Notes under the pieces: model-generated
The model's input: the letters and a program-made list of their open reading frames with translations, nothing else
Told to the model about the DNA's origin: nothing
Database searches by the model: none
Source of the DNA: Eudorina sp. 2006-703-Eu-15
Taxonomy: Eukaryota; Chlorophyta; Chlorophyceae; Chlamydomonadales; Volvocaceae
NCBI GenBank assembly: GCA_003117195.1
Contig: BDSI01000035.1
Location: 494,001 to 558,000 of the forward strand
Direction: 5' to 3'
Length of the DNA stretch: 64,000 nucleotides
Position numbers and translations under genes: made by a program
Shown: positions 13,210 through 24,205 of the stretch, piece by piece
How the letters are laid out: every line of letters starts with the position of its first letter
How positions within the stretch are numbered: the first letter of the stretch is position 1

Positions 13210-16200
13210 GGTGGCGGTGGCGGTAGCCGGCGTCGTGTCCTGGCCTCTGGGGCCATAAGGAATGTGTTTCACTAACGGGGGAGGGGGAAGTGGAGGGTTC
13301 GAAATGCCTCGGACGATCCCAGGCGGGAGAGGAGGATGCCCTGTGGAGCCACCACCACCACCACCACCACCACCACCGGCCCGTGCGCTGCCCCACCCGT
13401 CTTCACTGCTCCCCCACATCCCACACCACCGCATCGTTCCCCATTCGGTCACCCATCCCTACCCCCGACGGCACCCCGGCCACCTCGCGAACCCCCTCAC
13501 CTCCAGTGCAGCGCAGTTTGAGAAATGTCTACCAATCTGCTATACCCGACCCCGGTACCCCGGCTACTCCGCTACCCCCTACTCGGCAGTTTCTTTTTAA
13601 CCCCCTTACCCCCCCCCCTAACCCCGTTATCCCCGCTCCCCCGCGCAGCTCTCCCAGGCCACCGCCCTTCCCGCCGGCCACGGCGGCAACAGCGGCCTGC
13701 GGGCCATCCAGGGCGCCGTCTCCTCAAACGTGGCCCTCTCCTTCGGCCGCCTGACCTCGGGGGCCTTACGCCCCGGGGCCGCAGGGCCCTCCTGGCAGCC
13801 GTCCAGCATGCAGAAGCAGCTGGCGGGTGGTGGACCCACCATCTCGGTGGTCATGAGCAGCGGCGACGTCGGCGGCGCGCCCGGCGCCGCCGGCGGCAGC
13901 CCGTTCGCCACCGCCGGCGGCAGCGCCGCCGCCGCCAGCGGCGGCGGCAGCGGACCGATCCCCAGCGGCGAGATGGGGGTGCTGGATGAGGCGCCTGGGT
14001 CGCCAGTTCGAGCCTGGGCGGGTGCGCCAGGGGCGGCCAACGCTGGCAGCGTCAGCAACATCGGCGGCGGCGGCGCGACGGACGTGGCGCTGGGGCTGCG
14101 GCTGGTGACGGTCGAGTCGGACATGTCCCGCTTGTTTGAGGCGTTCAAGGCGTTTGGTGACAAGGTGAGGGCCGGGCAGGGGGGAAGGGTTGCTGTACGT
14201 TTTCACCACGTAGAGGGGTAGGAGCAGGGTCAGGAGCTGATTTTTTCATTAAGGTTACTCAGCACGGTAGAGTTCGTGATGGGGGTAAGCTAGTGAGGGT
14301 AGGTTAGTGAGGGGCACAGATAGGGGTGAGATGGGGGCTGGGCGGCGGACTGGAGGGTTTGCAGGCCGCAGGCGGCAGGCGGCAGGGCGGTGCAGGGACA
14401 CGTAGCTGAATCCGAATCCGGTCCTGAAGTACCGGACCGCGGAACCACTCAGCAGAAGTACTCCCCTCTCCGCTGTTGTGGCGCTTTTGCACGTCCCATG
14501 GGCCCCGTGCGGTTATCCCCCGTCGTACACTTCTTCGTACGTACTACACGCATGTGCCACTCCGAGCTAGCACGATTGCACGTACCCTTGCCGTACACGC
14601 ACATGCACCGCCGCCGTCCTTGCAGGTGGCGTCCGTCAGTGACGTCATCGACCTGCGGCAGGCCCTGGAGGACCTTACGAATACCGTACAACACGTCAAG
14701 GTACGGCAAAACATGTACAGCAGAAACGGCATGCCTTCCCTGCTTTGGAACCGCCTCTGTGTTGTGGGGGGGCTCACTAGTCAATACGGACCAGCACCAG
14801 CGGCAATTCAATCTGTTATTATATAAAATGAACAGATTGAATTTAGACGTCGTGGCGGACCCCCTAAAAGGGTTCATCGGTACCTGCTGTACATACCAGA
14901 CAACAGGTATCCCCGCAGGCAGGCAGGCAGGGTTCCACCGGTAAGTACGGCAATGCCACCCGCGAGTCCAGTCGAGGCAGCTGCTACCTGTAGAAGACGG
15001 GGGGCCCCTGTGGCCGAGGCCGAGGCCGAGGCAGCGGCGACCGGCAAAGGATGCCCCGGTTTCAATGATGTGACTGCACCGCACCGCACCGCACCGCACC
15101 GCACCGCACCGTGTGCTGCGCATCACCATCAAACCGTACCGCCCGTACATGTCCTCCAGGTACGAAATGGACACCTTATACCTCGGTGCGACGTAAGGCC
15201 CCCCTGGCTCCTGCTCCCCTCGCTCACCCCTCGCTCCCCCCGCGCTCCCTCCGCCCTCAGGTGGGGCAGGGCATCCTGGGTGAGGCCGGGGAGGAGGCCG
15301 TACGGCGACACATACACGCCACGCTGCTGCCGGAGCTGCTGCAGCGCCAACAGCACGACACCCGCCGCATCCTCGGGTGGGGCCGGGGGCCCTCCAGGGG
15401 GGGCCTGGGCTGCGGGCGGGAAGGTGGTTCGATGGGGTGTGGTAAGGGGCAGCGGGGGCGGAGGGGGCAGCGGGGGCGGAGGGGGCAGCGGGGCGAAGAA
15501 GGGCTCTAGGTTCTGCACCCTAGAGAAGTCCCATGGGGCGGCTTTCCCTCCCGAGGGGACGTTCTTCAGCAATCCTGGCTGGTGCGGCCAACCCGCTTTT
15601 GACGAAACTCGCTGGCAAGCAGACGTCTCTTCAGATCATTGGTCACTGGGGCAACACCTAAGCCGGCTGGCAGTTGAAGCCGTGAAGTGGCAGGGGCAGA
15701 TAGGTGCCTCCGTGGTTGAGAACGCCGACGCGACCGCCTTGGTCCCTGGACCTGCATCAGGACCTCGCACAGCCACGGGTGGATGGAGGGAGAGGGTCAG
15801 ATGCGATATACGGCATGGCAGGAGTGCTGGACGGGAGAGGGTCAGGGCGTCGATCAGAGCTTTGGGGGAAGAGGGGCAGTGAATGACGCGTGGGTTGTGT
15901 ACGGGGGCGAGCGACCTCAACGGCGATTACGACTGTACGGCACCACCAACGAGCTATTGATAAGCTGGGGTCATCCGTGCTCCGATGCGACACTTGCCAT
16001 GTGTACGACGCCGATCGTTTCGAATGATGATGTCGCCGTACGTTTCCGTACCGTAGGTGGATGGACGAGCAGCTGGCGGACGTGTCCAAGGAGCTGTACA
16101 TGGTACGGCGAAACCAGGAGCGCATGCAGAACCGGATGACAGAACTCAACATCTCAGCGGCGGGAGGCGCCGCCGCCGGCGCCGCCGCCGGTCCCGGCGC

Positions 16201-19200
16201 CGCCGCCGGCGTCGGGGAGTCCGCCGCGGCGGAGGCGGCGGCCGCCAGCTCCGCCGCCTCGCGGATCGCCTCCGTCCTGGGCCCTATCCGGCCGCGCCCC
16301 GTGCACGGGAGGCCCATGTCGGCGTCCGCGGCGCTCGTGTCGGCGTCGTCGTCGGCGGCGTTCGCGGCGTTGTACGGCGACGGCGAGGCCGTCGCCCTGA
16401 CGGCGCGGGTCGAGGCCCTGGCGGAGCAGTTGTACTTCTTGTCGGATACGCTGGGCGTGCCGCTGGGACGTCGTACTCGGCCGACGCACAGCCGCGCGAC
16501 GACTCGAACGGGCGGCGGCGACAAGGCCAGCGGCGACGGCGGCGGCGGTGGCGGTACGGAAGGCGCCGCTGGTGGCGGCGCCGACGGTGAGGCGGCTGCG
16601 GCCGAGCCTGGCGGAGCCACGGCGCCGTCGACGGAGGTGGCGGCGGCAGCGGCGGCGCAGGGCGCCAGCGCCAGCCAGGCTGACGGCGCGGCGGCGGCAA
16701 CGGAAGATGGCGGTGCGCCGCCATCGCAGAGCCCAGAGGTCAGCGGCAGCGGCGGCGGCGGCGGCAACGCCGTCACCGTCGCCGTCGGGGCCGTCGGCGG
16801 CGATGTCGCCGCGACCGAGCTCGACGGCTTGAACCTGAGCCTACCCTCCCTGGCGGAACGGATCCAACAACTGGAAGCTGCCGTACACTCCATCGCCGCT
16901 GGTCAGCAGGCCATGGCGGCAGCGGCGGCCGTCACCGCCGCCGCCGGCGCCGGCGGCGGCGGCGCGCTGCGCAGCCACGTCTCCACGCCGCCGATGCCGA
17001 TGCGCAGCTCCCTGGCGCCGGCGGCGCCGCCGGCGGCGACGGCAGCTGCCATACAGGGCCTCGTTGACGCCGCCGTCGCGGACCTGAAGCTCCGCCTGCG
17101 TCTCGTGGAGAATGAGATGCCGTTGATGGCCAGGAGTTTTGAGGTGAAAGCGATGAAGCGGATGCTGCAAGACACGACGGCGGCGGCGGCGGCGGCCAAC
17201 GCGGCGGCGGCGGCGGGCTCGCCGGCGGTGCCGCTGGGGCTCTTCGACGCCGGCGGCAGCCGTACCGGCGGCGCCGCCGCCCTGGGACTGCCCCCGCAAC
17301 AACCGAAGCTGGCGAAGATCCCAGCGAACGCCAGCATGCGAAGCATGACCAGTGGCGGCGGCGGCGGCGGCACCGTCGTGGTAGCGGGCCCCGCGGGGAT
17401 GACCCCTGCGCAGGAGATGCAGCTCAACAAGCGGCTGAGTAAGTTGTTGCGCCGTACCCCGTACACCGTACACTGTGCCCTAGCCGTACAGTACGACAAG
17501 TTGCCGGAAGGCGCGCCCATGGCGACCACGTGGCAAGGCAGGCCACTCTTCTCGCCTTCCCACTCGCCCCACGCTCCTCCCCCTTCCCCGACAGTGGGGA
17601 CCCACCCTTACCAGAAAAGCCTGCCTCGACGCATCGACGAGAAGCACTAATAAGCGAGCTATTGTTTACCGATCATCACCAAAGCATCACCAAACCATCA
17701 CCAAATCACTTCAGGGCCACTTAAGATGAAACCCACAGCCCTCCCCGACATGTGACACCCTCTCGCCCGCGCACCTGCAGACGCCCTGGAGCTGGCCGTT
17801 ACGACAATGGACGAGCGTGGACGAGCTCTGGAGCAGCGGTGGTCCACCCTGGAGCTCCGCCTCGGCAGCGCCGCCAAGGACACCCAGGGGGAGCTCCCCC
17901 GGCTCCAAGCCACCGTCTCCCAACTCGCCAAGGACATGCAGCGGATGTCCATGACGCAGGCCGTCGCCGCCGCCGCGGCCGCCGGCCGCGACGACGACGG
18001 CGACGGAGGCGGCGGCGGCGGCGGCGGCAACGAGAGCCGCGGCGGCCGCGGAGGCCGCGCCCGCGGGCTGGGCGGCGGGGGCGGCGGCGCGAGCGGCGGC
18101 CTGGGCAGCCACCTGATCAGCGTGCCGTTTGCGTCGGTCAACTCGTCGGCGATGGCGGAGGTGGTGAATGTGGAGATCTCGGGTATCGCACACGACCTGG
18201 CGGTGGCGGCGCACGAGGAGCTGCAGCGGACGAGGGACGGACCGCTGCCGGATGGGACCCAGGTGGGTGGGTGGGTGGGTGGGTGGGTGGGTGCGCCCCT
18301 GCGTGGGGGGGTGGGGGGTGAGTGAGGTGGGTGTGCGAGATTCCACGACAAAACGCACAAGCGGTGATCACATGCAGCCTGCACTCCCGCACCCGGTGCA
18401 CATGCAGCCTGGGTCGGGCGGGTTGCGTTCTAACCCACGCACCCTAACCCACGCACCCTAACCTCCCGCCCGGCCCCCCTTCCTCCCGCCCGCACCCGCA
18501 GGACGGCATCCCCACGCCCGCGGCGGTGGCCAACCGCGAGGCCGCTCTGGCTCGCCTGCGCCGCAAGCCCCTCGAGGTGGCCGCCCACGTGGAGCTGCTG
18601 GAGAGCATTAAGCTGCACCTGGACCGCCTCATCCGGCGGTCCACCAGCTGCACCACGGATCGGCTGGTGCTGCTGGCCGCAATGCAGTCCATGAGGATCA
18701 AGCTGCTGGAGAACGAGGCGGAGGCGTTCAGGGTGGGACGGGAGGGGTGCGGGGTTTGGTATGGGGTTTTGGGGCGGCGGGGTAGGATGGCGCGGCGGGG
18801 TAGGGTGGGGCGGTGGGATAGAATGGGTTGCTGGATTTCGCGTGTGTGTGTGTGTAGGGGTGGAGGTGGGCCTGGGATGTCCGTCCGCTTTCTGGCGGCG
18901 GTGGGAGATCTTTGATCCAGATCTTGGATCATTCATAGGGTTGAAACAGAGATCACGCACAGAGATTACGACACACGCTCAACCTGGGTCGTTTTCAGCC
19001 TGGCATCGGCGATCGGCCTCAAGACCACACCGTGGCCGCGGGGCAGGCGTTCTTAACCCATCACACGTGCCTGCGCAGGCTGCGCTGAGATCTGCTGTCC
19101 TGTGCTGTGCTTTCCTTCTTAAGGCCTTTTGCCTTCAACCCTAAAACCTCTCCTGAAACTCACTCGGCCGCCGCCGCCGCCGCTGCGCGCAGGAGAACAT

Positions 19201-20477
19201 CATCGCGGTGTTCCGCTCCCTGGAGCGCGCCTTCACCGCCCTCGTGAAGCTGCAGGAAGCTGTCTCCACCAAGAGCTCCGCCACCGCCGTGGGCCAGATC
19301 GCCACCATGCTGCAGGACGTCTCCGCCGGCCTGGCGACGCTGGCGGCCCACGCCGCGCTCCGCGAGAGCGCCGGCGGCCCCATCGTCACGTCGCGCATCG
19401 CCAGCGGCACCATCCCCGCCGCCGCCGCGGCCGTGACGGCGGCCTCCGCCGCCGTCGAGCAGGCCCGGCGGCGCCAGGGCTCCGCCGGCGCCGGCGACGT
19501 GGCGGCGGTGGCGGTGTCGGCCGCCTCCGGCGGCAGCCTGTCGTTGCCGCAGCCGGTGCCTGGCGGGCCGTTGGATGACGCACTGGCGTTGATGGCGGCG
19601 CGGGTGCCGTCGCCGACTGCCGTACTCAGGCCCGCGTCGCCGGTGCGGTTGGCGGGGCCGGGCATCCACACAGCGGCGAACAGGCACCATGCGGCGGCGG
19701 CGCGCGGCGGCGGCGGCGGCGGCGGCGGCGGTGGGGCTGTCACGACGGCCGGCGGTGGTGTACGGCTGTCGTCGACGCCAGGGACGCCGGTCGTGACGGT
19801 GCTGAATCAATCCTGGTGCGTGGGAGGGGACTTGAATGTAACGGTTCCAAACTGAAAGCCCTGGCTCCTCGGCATGCCGTTGGTTTGTACCTCTTCTTAC
19901 ACCTCTTCTTCTCACACCTCTCTCACACTCTCACCCTCCCGGCCCCGCGCCCCTTCTTCGCCCATACCGCCACAGGCCCGGACCCAAGCCCGCATCCCCG
20001 CCACTGGCTGCCGTACCCAACAGCCCGGGGCCGCTGGCATCCAAATCAGGCAACATGCTGCTCAGCCCCGTCGGCGCCCCCAGCAGCCCCGGCCCCGGCG
20101 CCGGCGCCGGCGGGGGCATGGCCAATGTACGGAGCAACGGCAACCTCGTTGGCGCCGGCGCCGGCGCCGGCGCCGCCGGCGGCGTCGCGAACGCCTCCGG
20201 TGAGGTCACGTCACCCCGGACTGACGGCAGCGCCGGCTCGAACCGAGTGTGGTCGGGTCGGCGGCCGGGGAGTGGGATGGTCACCGGGCTGCACGTGGGG
20301 GTGTCGATGCCGCAGGGGCCCGGGTCTGGCGGAGGCGGCGGCGGCGGGATGTCGGGGCCGGCTGGGCGGCCGTCGGGGAGCATGTCGGGGACGTCGGGGC
20401 TGGGGCCGGGGCAGGGGTTACCGTCCATCGGCAGCTCGGGGCTCGGGGGGGGACGGAATCTGGCGACTAGGGGATGA
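4973..20477 (+). CDS. large coiled-coil protein, 22 exons, about 1,875 aa
   Basis: Exons: 4973-5035, 5443-5568, 6675-6788, 7073-7174, 7673-7832, 8155-8332, 8595-8805, 9172-9285, 9771-9884, 10167-10283, 10844-10906, 11546-11719, 12258-12359, 13030-13092, 13649-14164, 14626-14700, 15261-15376, 16057-17438, 17781-18262, 18502-18732, 19193-19815, 19976-20477. All junctions are GT-AG and phase is kept throughout. The ATG gives MADLDVSQLEAITPNVTNQL. Residues 1 to about 567 are almost entirely charged heptad-like helix (for example RLEGHLKALE, RLAKVEQLLS, ERIDEMDTELRRL). After that, helical blocks alternate with long Gly/Ala/Ser linkers, mainly in exons 15, 18, 19, 21 and 22. The C-terminal ~160 residues are low complexity and rich in Gly, Pro and Ser. 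There is no signal peptide, membrane span or enzyme motif. A cytoskeletal, centriolar or flagellar scaffold is my inference from architecture only; I cannot name a family. Confidence 0.8.
7934..8041. repeat. 11-bp tandem repeat in intron 5
   Basis: The unit GAGGTACAGAT is repeated almost perfectly about ten times between exons 5 and 6 of the coiled-coil gene. The array lacks stop codons on the minus strand and so creates a false antisense open frame of CTSSVPHLYL-type repeats. Confidence 0.95.
9700..9768. repeat. 9-bp tandem repeat before exon 9
   Basis: The unit CCCCCGCTG, with CCCCCGCTC variants, is repeated about seven times directly before the acceptor of the exon starting at 9771. It doubles as that intron's pyrimidine tract. 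Confidence 0.9.
12055..12166. repeat. imperfect 34-bp tandem repeat in intron 12
   Basis: Two near-identical copies of a 34-bp unit containing GCAAAGCGCTGGCATAGCC are followed by shorter GGGCAGAGCAC units. They lie in the intron before the exon at 12258. Confidence 0.85.
12408..12537. repeat. GAGGT pentanucleotide array, about 26 copies
   Basis: A perfect GAGGT array lies in the intron between the exons ending at 12359 and starting at 13030. It is G-rich on the coding strand. Confidence 0.97.
12715..12817. repeat. GGGAGGT heptanucleotide array, about 14 copies
   Basis: This is a second pure array in the same intron as the GAGGT array, 180 bp further on. The two units differ in length, so they arose separately. 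Confidence 0.97.
13166..13206. repeat. AGC trinucleotide run
   Basis: About 13 AGC units follow the donor of the exon ending at 13092. The run could read as poly-Ser or poly-Gln, but the GTGAGA donor and the acceptor at 13648 place it in an intron. A CCA run at 13351-13379 lies in the same intron. Confidence 0.9.
15075..15110. repeat. CGCAC pentanucleotide run
   Basis: About seven CGCAC units lie in the intron between the exons ending at 14700 and starting at 15261 of the coiled-coil gene. Confidence 0.9.
18262..18292. repeat. GGTG tetranucleotide run at a donor site
   Basis: GTGG/GGTG units begin at the donor of the exon ending at 18262, so the first repeat unit supplies the GT of the splice site. 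Confidence 0.85.
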
Positions 20478-21270
20478 CGAGGCGCGCCGCGGTGGTGGTT
20501 GACCTAGCCGATGGCGGTTGGCAGTTGGACGAGTTGGTTGGGCGGCGGCACGGATGTGGGTGGTGGCGACGGTCAGTTAGGGTTGGGAACCGCAGGGTTG
20601 CGTGGAAGGCTGTTCGATGGTGACATGTCTGGTGTGGTGGTGGAAACGGGAGAGGGGAGGTTTCGAAGCCGCAGGAGGCCGCTGGCCGGTGCGGCGGTTG
20701 GGGGTTAGCGGTTAGCGGTTGTATGTGCATGTGACTGACCGGGGCGAACTCGACCAGGACTCTCTGAGCTCCGGATTCTTTCCTGGAGTGTTTGTTCTTC
20801 TCATTAAGAATATCCACCCGAGCTGTTGCGCGTCTGTCTCTTGATTAGGTACCCGTGCAGCTGCTGGGAAGCCGCAATCGCAGCAGTGTTGTTGCTCTTC
20901 ATATGCCTTGGGACGATGGGTTGCGGATGCACCGATGCACCGACCCTCGGCGGTCGGCGGTCGCGGTGGTCCACCTAGGGCAGCTCCGTCTAAGGCCGCT
21001 GCGCCGCCGGCATCGAGGGCATCGAGGGCTGCCGGTATCGAGGTTGAGGTTGAGGCGGCCAACGGTGGCCAGCATGGAGGCGGCGGGCGCTGACTACACA
21101 TCGCCGCTGAGGGGTTTACAATTTGCACAGCCGGCCCCGGTCGGCCTCCGCAGTCGTCGTCCACCGCAGAAGGAGGGGCCATTGCCAGATGATGAGCCGC
21201 TTTGAGGCCGCACCTGGATCAGTTTGTTGGGCCTGGAGGAGGGCTCTACAGGGCTGGGGATGGTGTCCAC

Positions 21271-21328
21271 AGACGGCGAGGTTGGACACAGACGGCGGGG
21301 TCGGACACAGACGGCGGGGTTGGGACTT
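21271..21328. repeat. 19-bp triplicated unit
   Basis: A unit containing ACAGACGGCGGGGT occurs three times in a row with minor changes. It lies between the end of the coiled-coil gene and the next set of exons. Confidence 0.8.
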
Positions 21329-21784
21329 CCCTGCTCTGTTCTCTTGCTTCCACCGTCTTCTCGGTTCTCGCCAGCTGGCGGCGGCTGGGGCAAGGTTCCG
21401 ATTTGCACTTCCGGCTCAACAGATCCACCTTTGCGGCGTATGCGTCCTCGACCGAAGTAGGTGCCGCGGGCGTGGGTATGTAGGAGTACGGCACAACTGA
21501 TGTACGGCACTGGACAATATCGATGTCGTACATCTTGTACGGCACTAGGCATCTCGGCATACTTGCATGAGTGTATGTGTGTATGAGTGCGTGTGCGTCT
21601 GTTGGCGTGGTGGTCATGGTGGCGACATATGTAGGCATCAACGCCTGCAGGGGAAAGGTTTTGGCGGCAGCTGCCTTGCGGGAGTGCGACATTGTTGTAC
21701 GGCGAATAGATGCAAAAGGTCGTGGGGGGTTGCAAAGATCGGTCCCGAAACCGTTGCGTCGTCTATACAGGACGCCGTACACAG

Positions 21785-22649
21785 TACGTGCTGTCGTCGC
21801 CGGACAGGAGGGCCATGGTACGGGCGATGCACGAATCCGACTTGGACTTGCAATTTTTTGGGCCGTTGTGGTATCGACCGTATATGGACCGTCAGCCGAC
21901 GATGTACGACAGATATGACGAGTCCGACATTCTGCGGGTACTCGACCGGGTGTACGACGACGGCAGGCAGGTTGCTTACGCTGTTTGGCTCTTGCGGTTA
22001 CAGCTCTCACCGTCATTACCACAGAGCGTGCGTCATCGCCGGGCGTGCGTCAACGAAGCTACCGCACCTTCAAGTTGGCATCTGCGCACAGGGGCAACGC
22101 ACGCCTGTTGCCTAGCAATCCAAACCGAATGTTGTGAAGTCTGTGAACATCATTTCGTGAACTCATTTCTAATCCTCTTTGCTACGGCACGTTCTCTACC
22201 AGGGCCATTACCGTATCAGATCTCGATGCCCGACAACACGGCACCAAAGTGAAACCATGTTGAAAGCAAAGTCACGTGACCCGCAGGCCGCAGCGGCCCC
22301 TCAGACGGACCGTGTATACATCGGGTGCGATCCGCCGCAAAGCAACAAGCCAGCAGCAAGACCTGCTAGCGAGCTGTCTGCCTTCATGCATGCGCCACGC
22401 AGCCCAACAGCTGCGACGAAACGGGTCGTCTCTCACCGCAACGTTGGTGATACTGCGACGATTGCTTTAGCCGTGCGTTTGTACGAAAGGCTACGGCAGT
22501 GCTGTCCGATTCCAATGGGTCGTCAGGTACGGCAAATGGGTCGTCCGGCACCTGCCGTACCTCAGCACCTGCCGTATCCGGACGGCCGTTCTTATTCCCG
22601 CGAGCTCCGACATATACAGCTGCAAACCATGCTAAAGCCATTTGCCTGA
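21785..22649 (+). CDS. 3' exons of an unrecognised gene
   Basis: Two or three exons keep phase: 21785-21970 (acceptor CCGTACACAG, donor CAG/GTTGCT), 22203-22526 (acceptor CTCTACCAG, donor CAG/GTACGG) and 22620-22649 ending in TGA. The last intron is 93 nt and in frame, so read-through is equally possible. The first exon encodes an acidic and aromatic stretch including SDLDLQFFGPLWYRPYMDRQ. The second is basic and ends near LRQCCPIPMG. A TGTAA signal follows the stop by about 165 nt, which supports a real transcript end. The 5' exons are unplaced. A stretch at 21074-21205, beginning with an ATG (MEAAGADYTSPL), may belong to this gene. No family recognised. Confidence 0.45.
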
Positions 22650-22814
22650 CACTTCGATTGTCGCCATACGCCATCATCACGCATTTACATTTAGAAACGG
22701 CGCAGGAGGGAGCCTGCCAACCGCCGAGGGCTACAAGCGACTACCGTCCCGTCCGCAAGCCATCATGACCAAAGGCTTCAACCGCTAACAGCCTCCAAGC
22801 TAACAGAACAACCA

Positions 22815-22819
22815 TGTAA
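22815..22819 (+). terminator. TGTAA polyadenylation signal
   Basis: TGTAA is the volvocine polyadenylation signal. This one lies 166 nt after the stop at 22649. Confidence 0.5.
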
Positions 22820-23216
22820 CGGTTACGTTAAGGACAACCGCCAGGCGAGGGCGGGTCGCCGACCTCGCGTCCCCATCCCCCCAAAATTGCGCACCCCGCT
22901 TCAAAACCCCCAATGCCCACTTCCGCCCCTTCTGCACGCGACACCGAGAAGACACATCAGGTATCCTTAATAAGGGGACGCAAAACGCGCCTCTTCTCCG
23001 CGCCTCTTCTCTTAATTATGAGCCATGGTGAAAGCCATCAGAAAGCCGCCGCCGCAATGGCTCAAGCAGCCGCCTCGAGCTGTCCCCCTGTCCGTCCGCC
23101 ATGTAAACCTGGAAGCGCGATGTAGGGGCCCTCTATCGCCAGACCGGCAAACACAGGTGCAGCATTGCCTCGTCAAGGGGCATACTCTCCGTACTCCTCC
23201 GCTCCCACACACACCC

Positions 23217-23550
23217 GTGGGTTGGGTGAGTTCCTTTTCTACACACACACACAGATGTACTTTCATTTGCAGGTTGCCATGATGGGTTTAGAGTACGTTG
23301 GTAGCTGGTTTGGGTCAGGCGGGTTTCTCGCGTCACACACACACACACCCCTCCAGCTGGACTTCGCTCCTCGCGGCCAAGTTTTCTTACACACACACAC
23401 ACGCATACACCTCAATGGAGACCTGCTCAATGGATAAGTGCTTCGGTGGTCTTCGCGCTGGGCAAGGGTAGCTGCCCCGGTCAGCGTCAGGCCCGGCTCA
23501 GAGATATGCAACGATACACACACGGGTGGGCCTCCTCACTAAACACACGG
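23217..23550 (+). repeat. cluster of CA-tailed dispersed elements
   Basis: At least three copies of a G-rich head followed by TTCTC-like sequence and ACACAC occur at about 23217, 23308 and 23521. Spacing is close to 100 bp between the first two. The copies are diverged but keep the same order of parts as those at 26333 and 61090. Confidence 0.6.
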
Positions 23551-24065
23551 ATGTGCACACGGGTGGCTGCCGTGCGTCTGCAGCAGCGTCTGTCCGGCTC
23601 AACTCACAAGGGCACGACCGGCATGCCATGTAGCATGTACGCGTCTTTGTCTCTCGGCACACGTCTCCAACACCTCGAAAAACATCTCGTGTGCACGGAC
23701 GGGTAGGGACCCATCGCTGAACGCACAGGCCCACACACGACAACGCTTGCGCTATTTCGGGAAGACTGCTTCCATGCACCACTCAATACGCCCACAGCTC
23801 TTGACTTTTAATTTCTTTGAAGCACAAATCCCCTGTTTTCATTTTTACCCCCCTGATACCTGAAACTTATGCGTGGACTGCGACACACGCCGCGCCACCA
23901 CCGCCACCACCGCCACCACCGCCACCGCCACATTCCACCGTCACCGCAACAAGCATCCGCAATCCAGAAACAAGACGCACGAAGCATCCCTGATGCAGTA
24001 CAATACAATAATAAAGACCGCACCACATAAATAGTCAAATACCACACCCGTACACCGGAGTCAGA

Positions 24066-24205
24066 TCACAGCAGCCGGCGCCACACGTCGAAGGTCAGGT
24101 GCTTCCATACACGTACGGCACCAAAGTACCGCGGGGACACTCCGTAGGCAGCATCCACCATCCAGCGGCAGCGGACGTGACGCGCGCGACTCTCTGCCGA
24201 CGGCC
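24066..24205 (-). CDS. candidate terminal exon, unplaced
   Basis: The minus frame from a possible acceptor (GTCGGCAG, about 24206) to the TGA at 24066 reads like protein, with YGVSPRYFGAVRVWKHLTF and FDVWRRLL, and most third positions are G or C. A reverse TTACA at 23387 could be its polyadenylation signal. I could not link it to upstream exons. It may be the end of a separate gene, or an extra 3' exon of the cyclase gene upstream. Confidence 0.25.

Noticed and set aside
13139..13226. Poly-Ser/poly-Gln coding run
   Set aside because: A GTGAGA donor at 13093 and an acceptor at 13648 keep phase and place the run in an intron.
11350..13452. 700-residue open frame on the minus strand
   Set aside because: It runs antisense through four well-phased exons of the coiled-coil gene and through the GAGGT and GGGAGGT arrays, which contain no stops. 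Its peptide is repeat translation (TSPHL and PPTSHL units).
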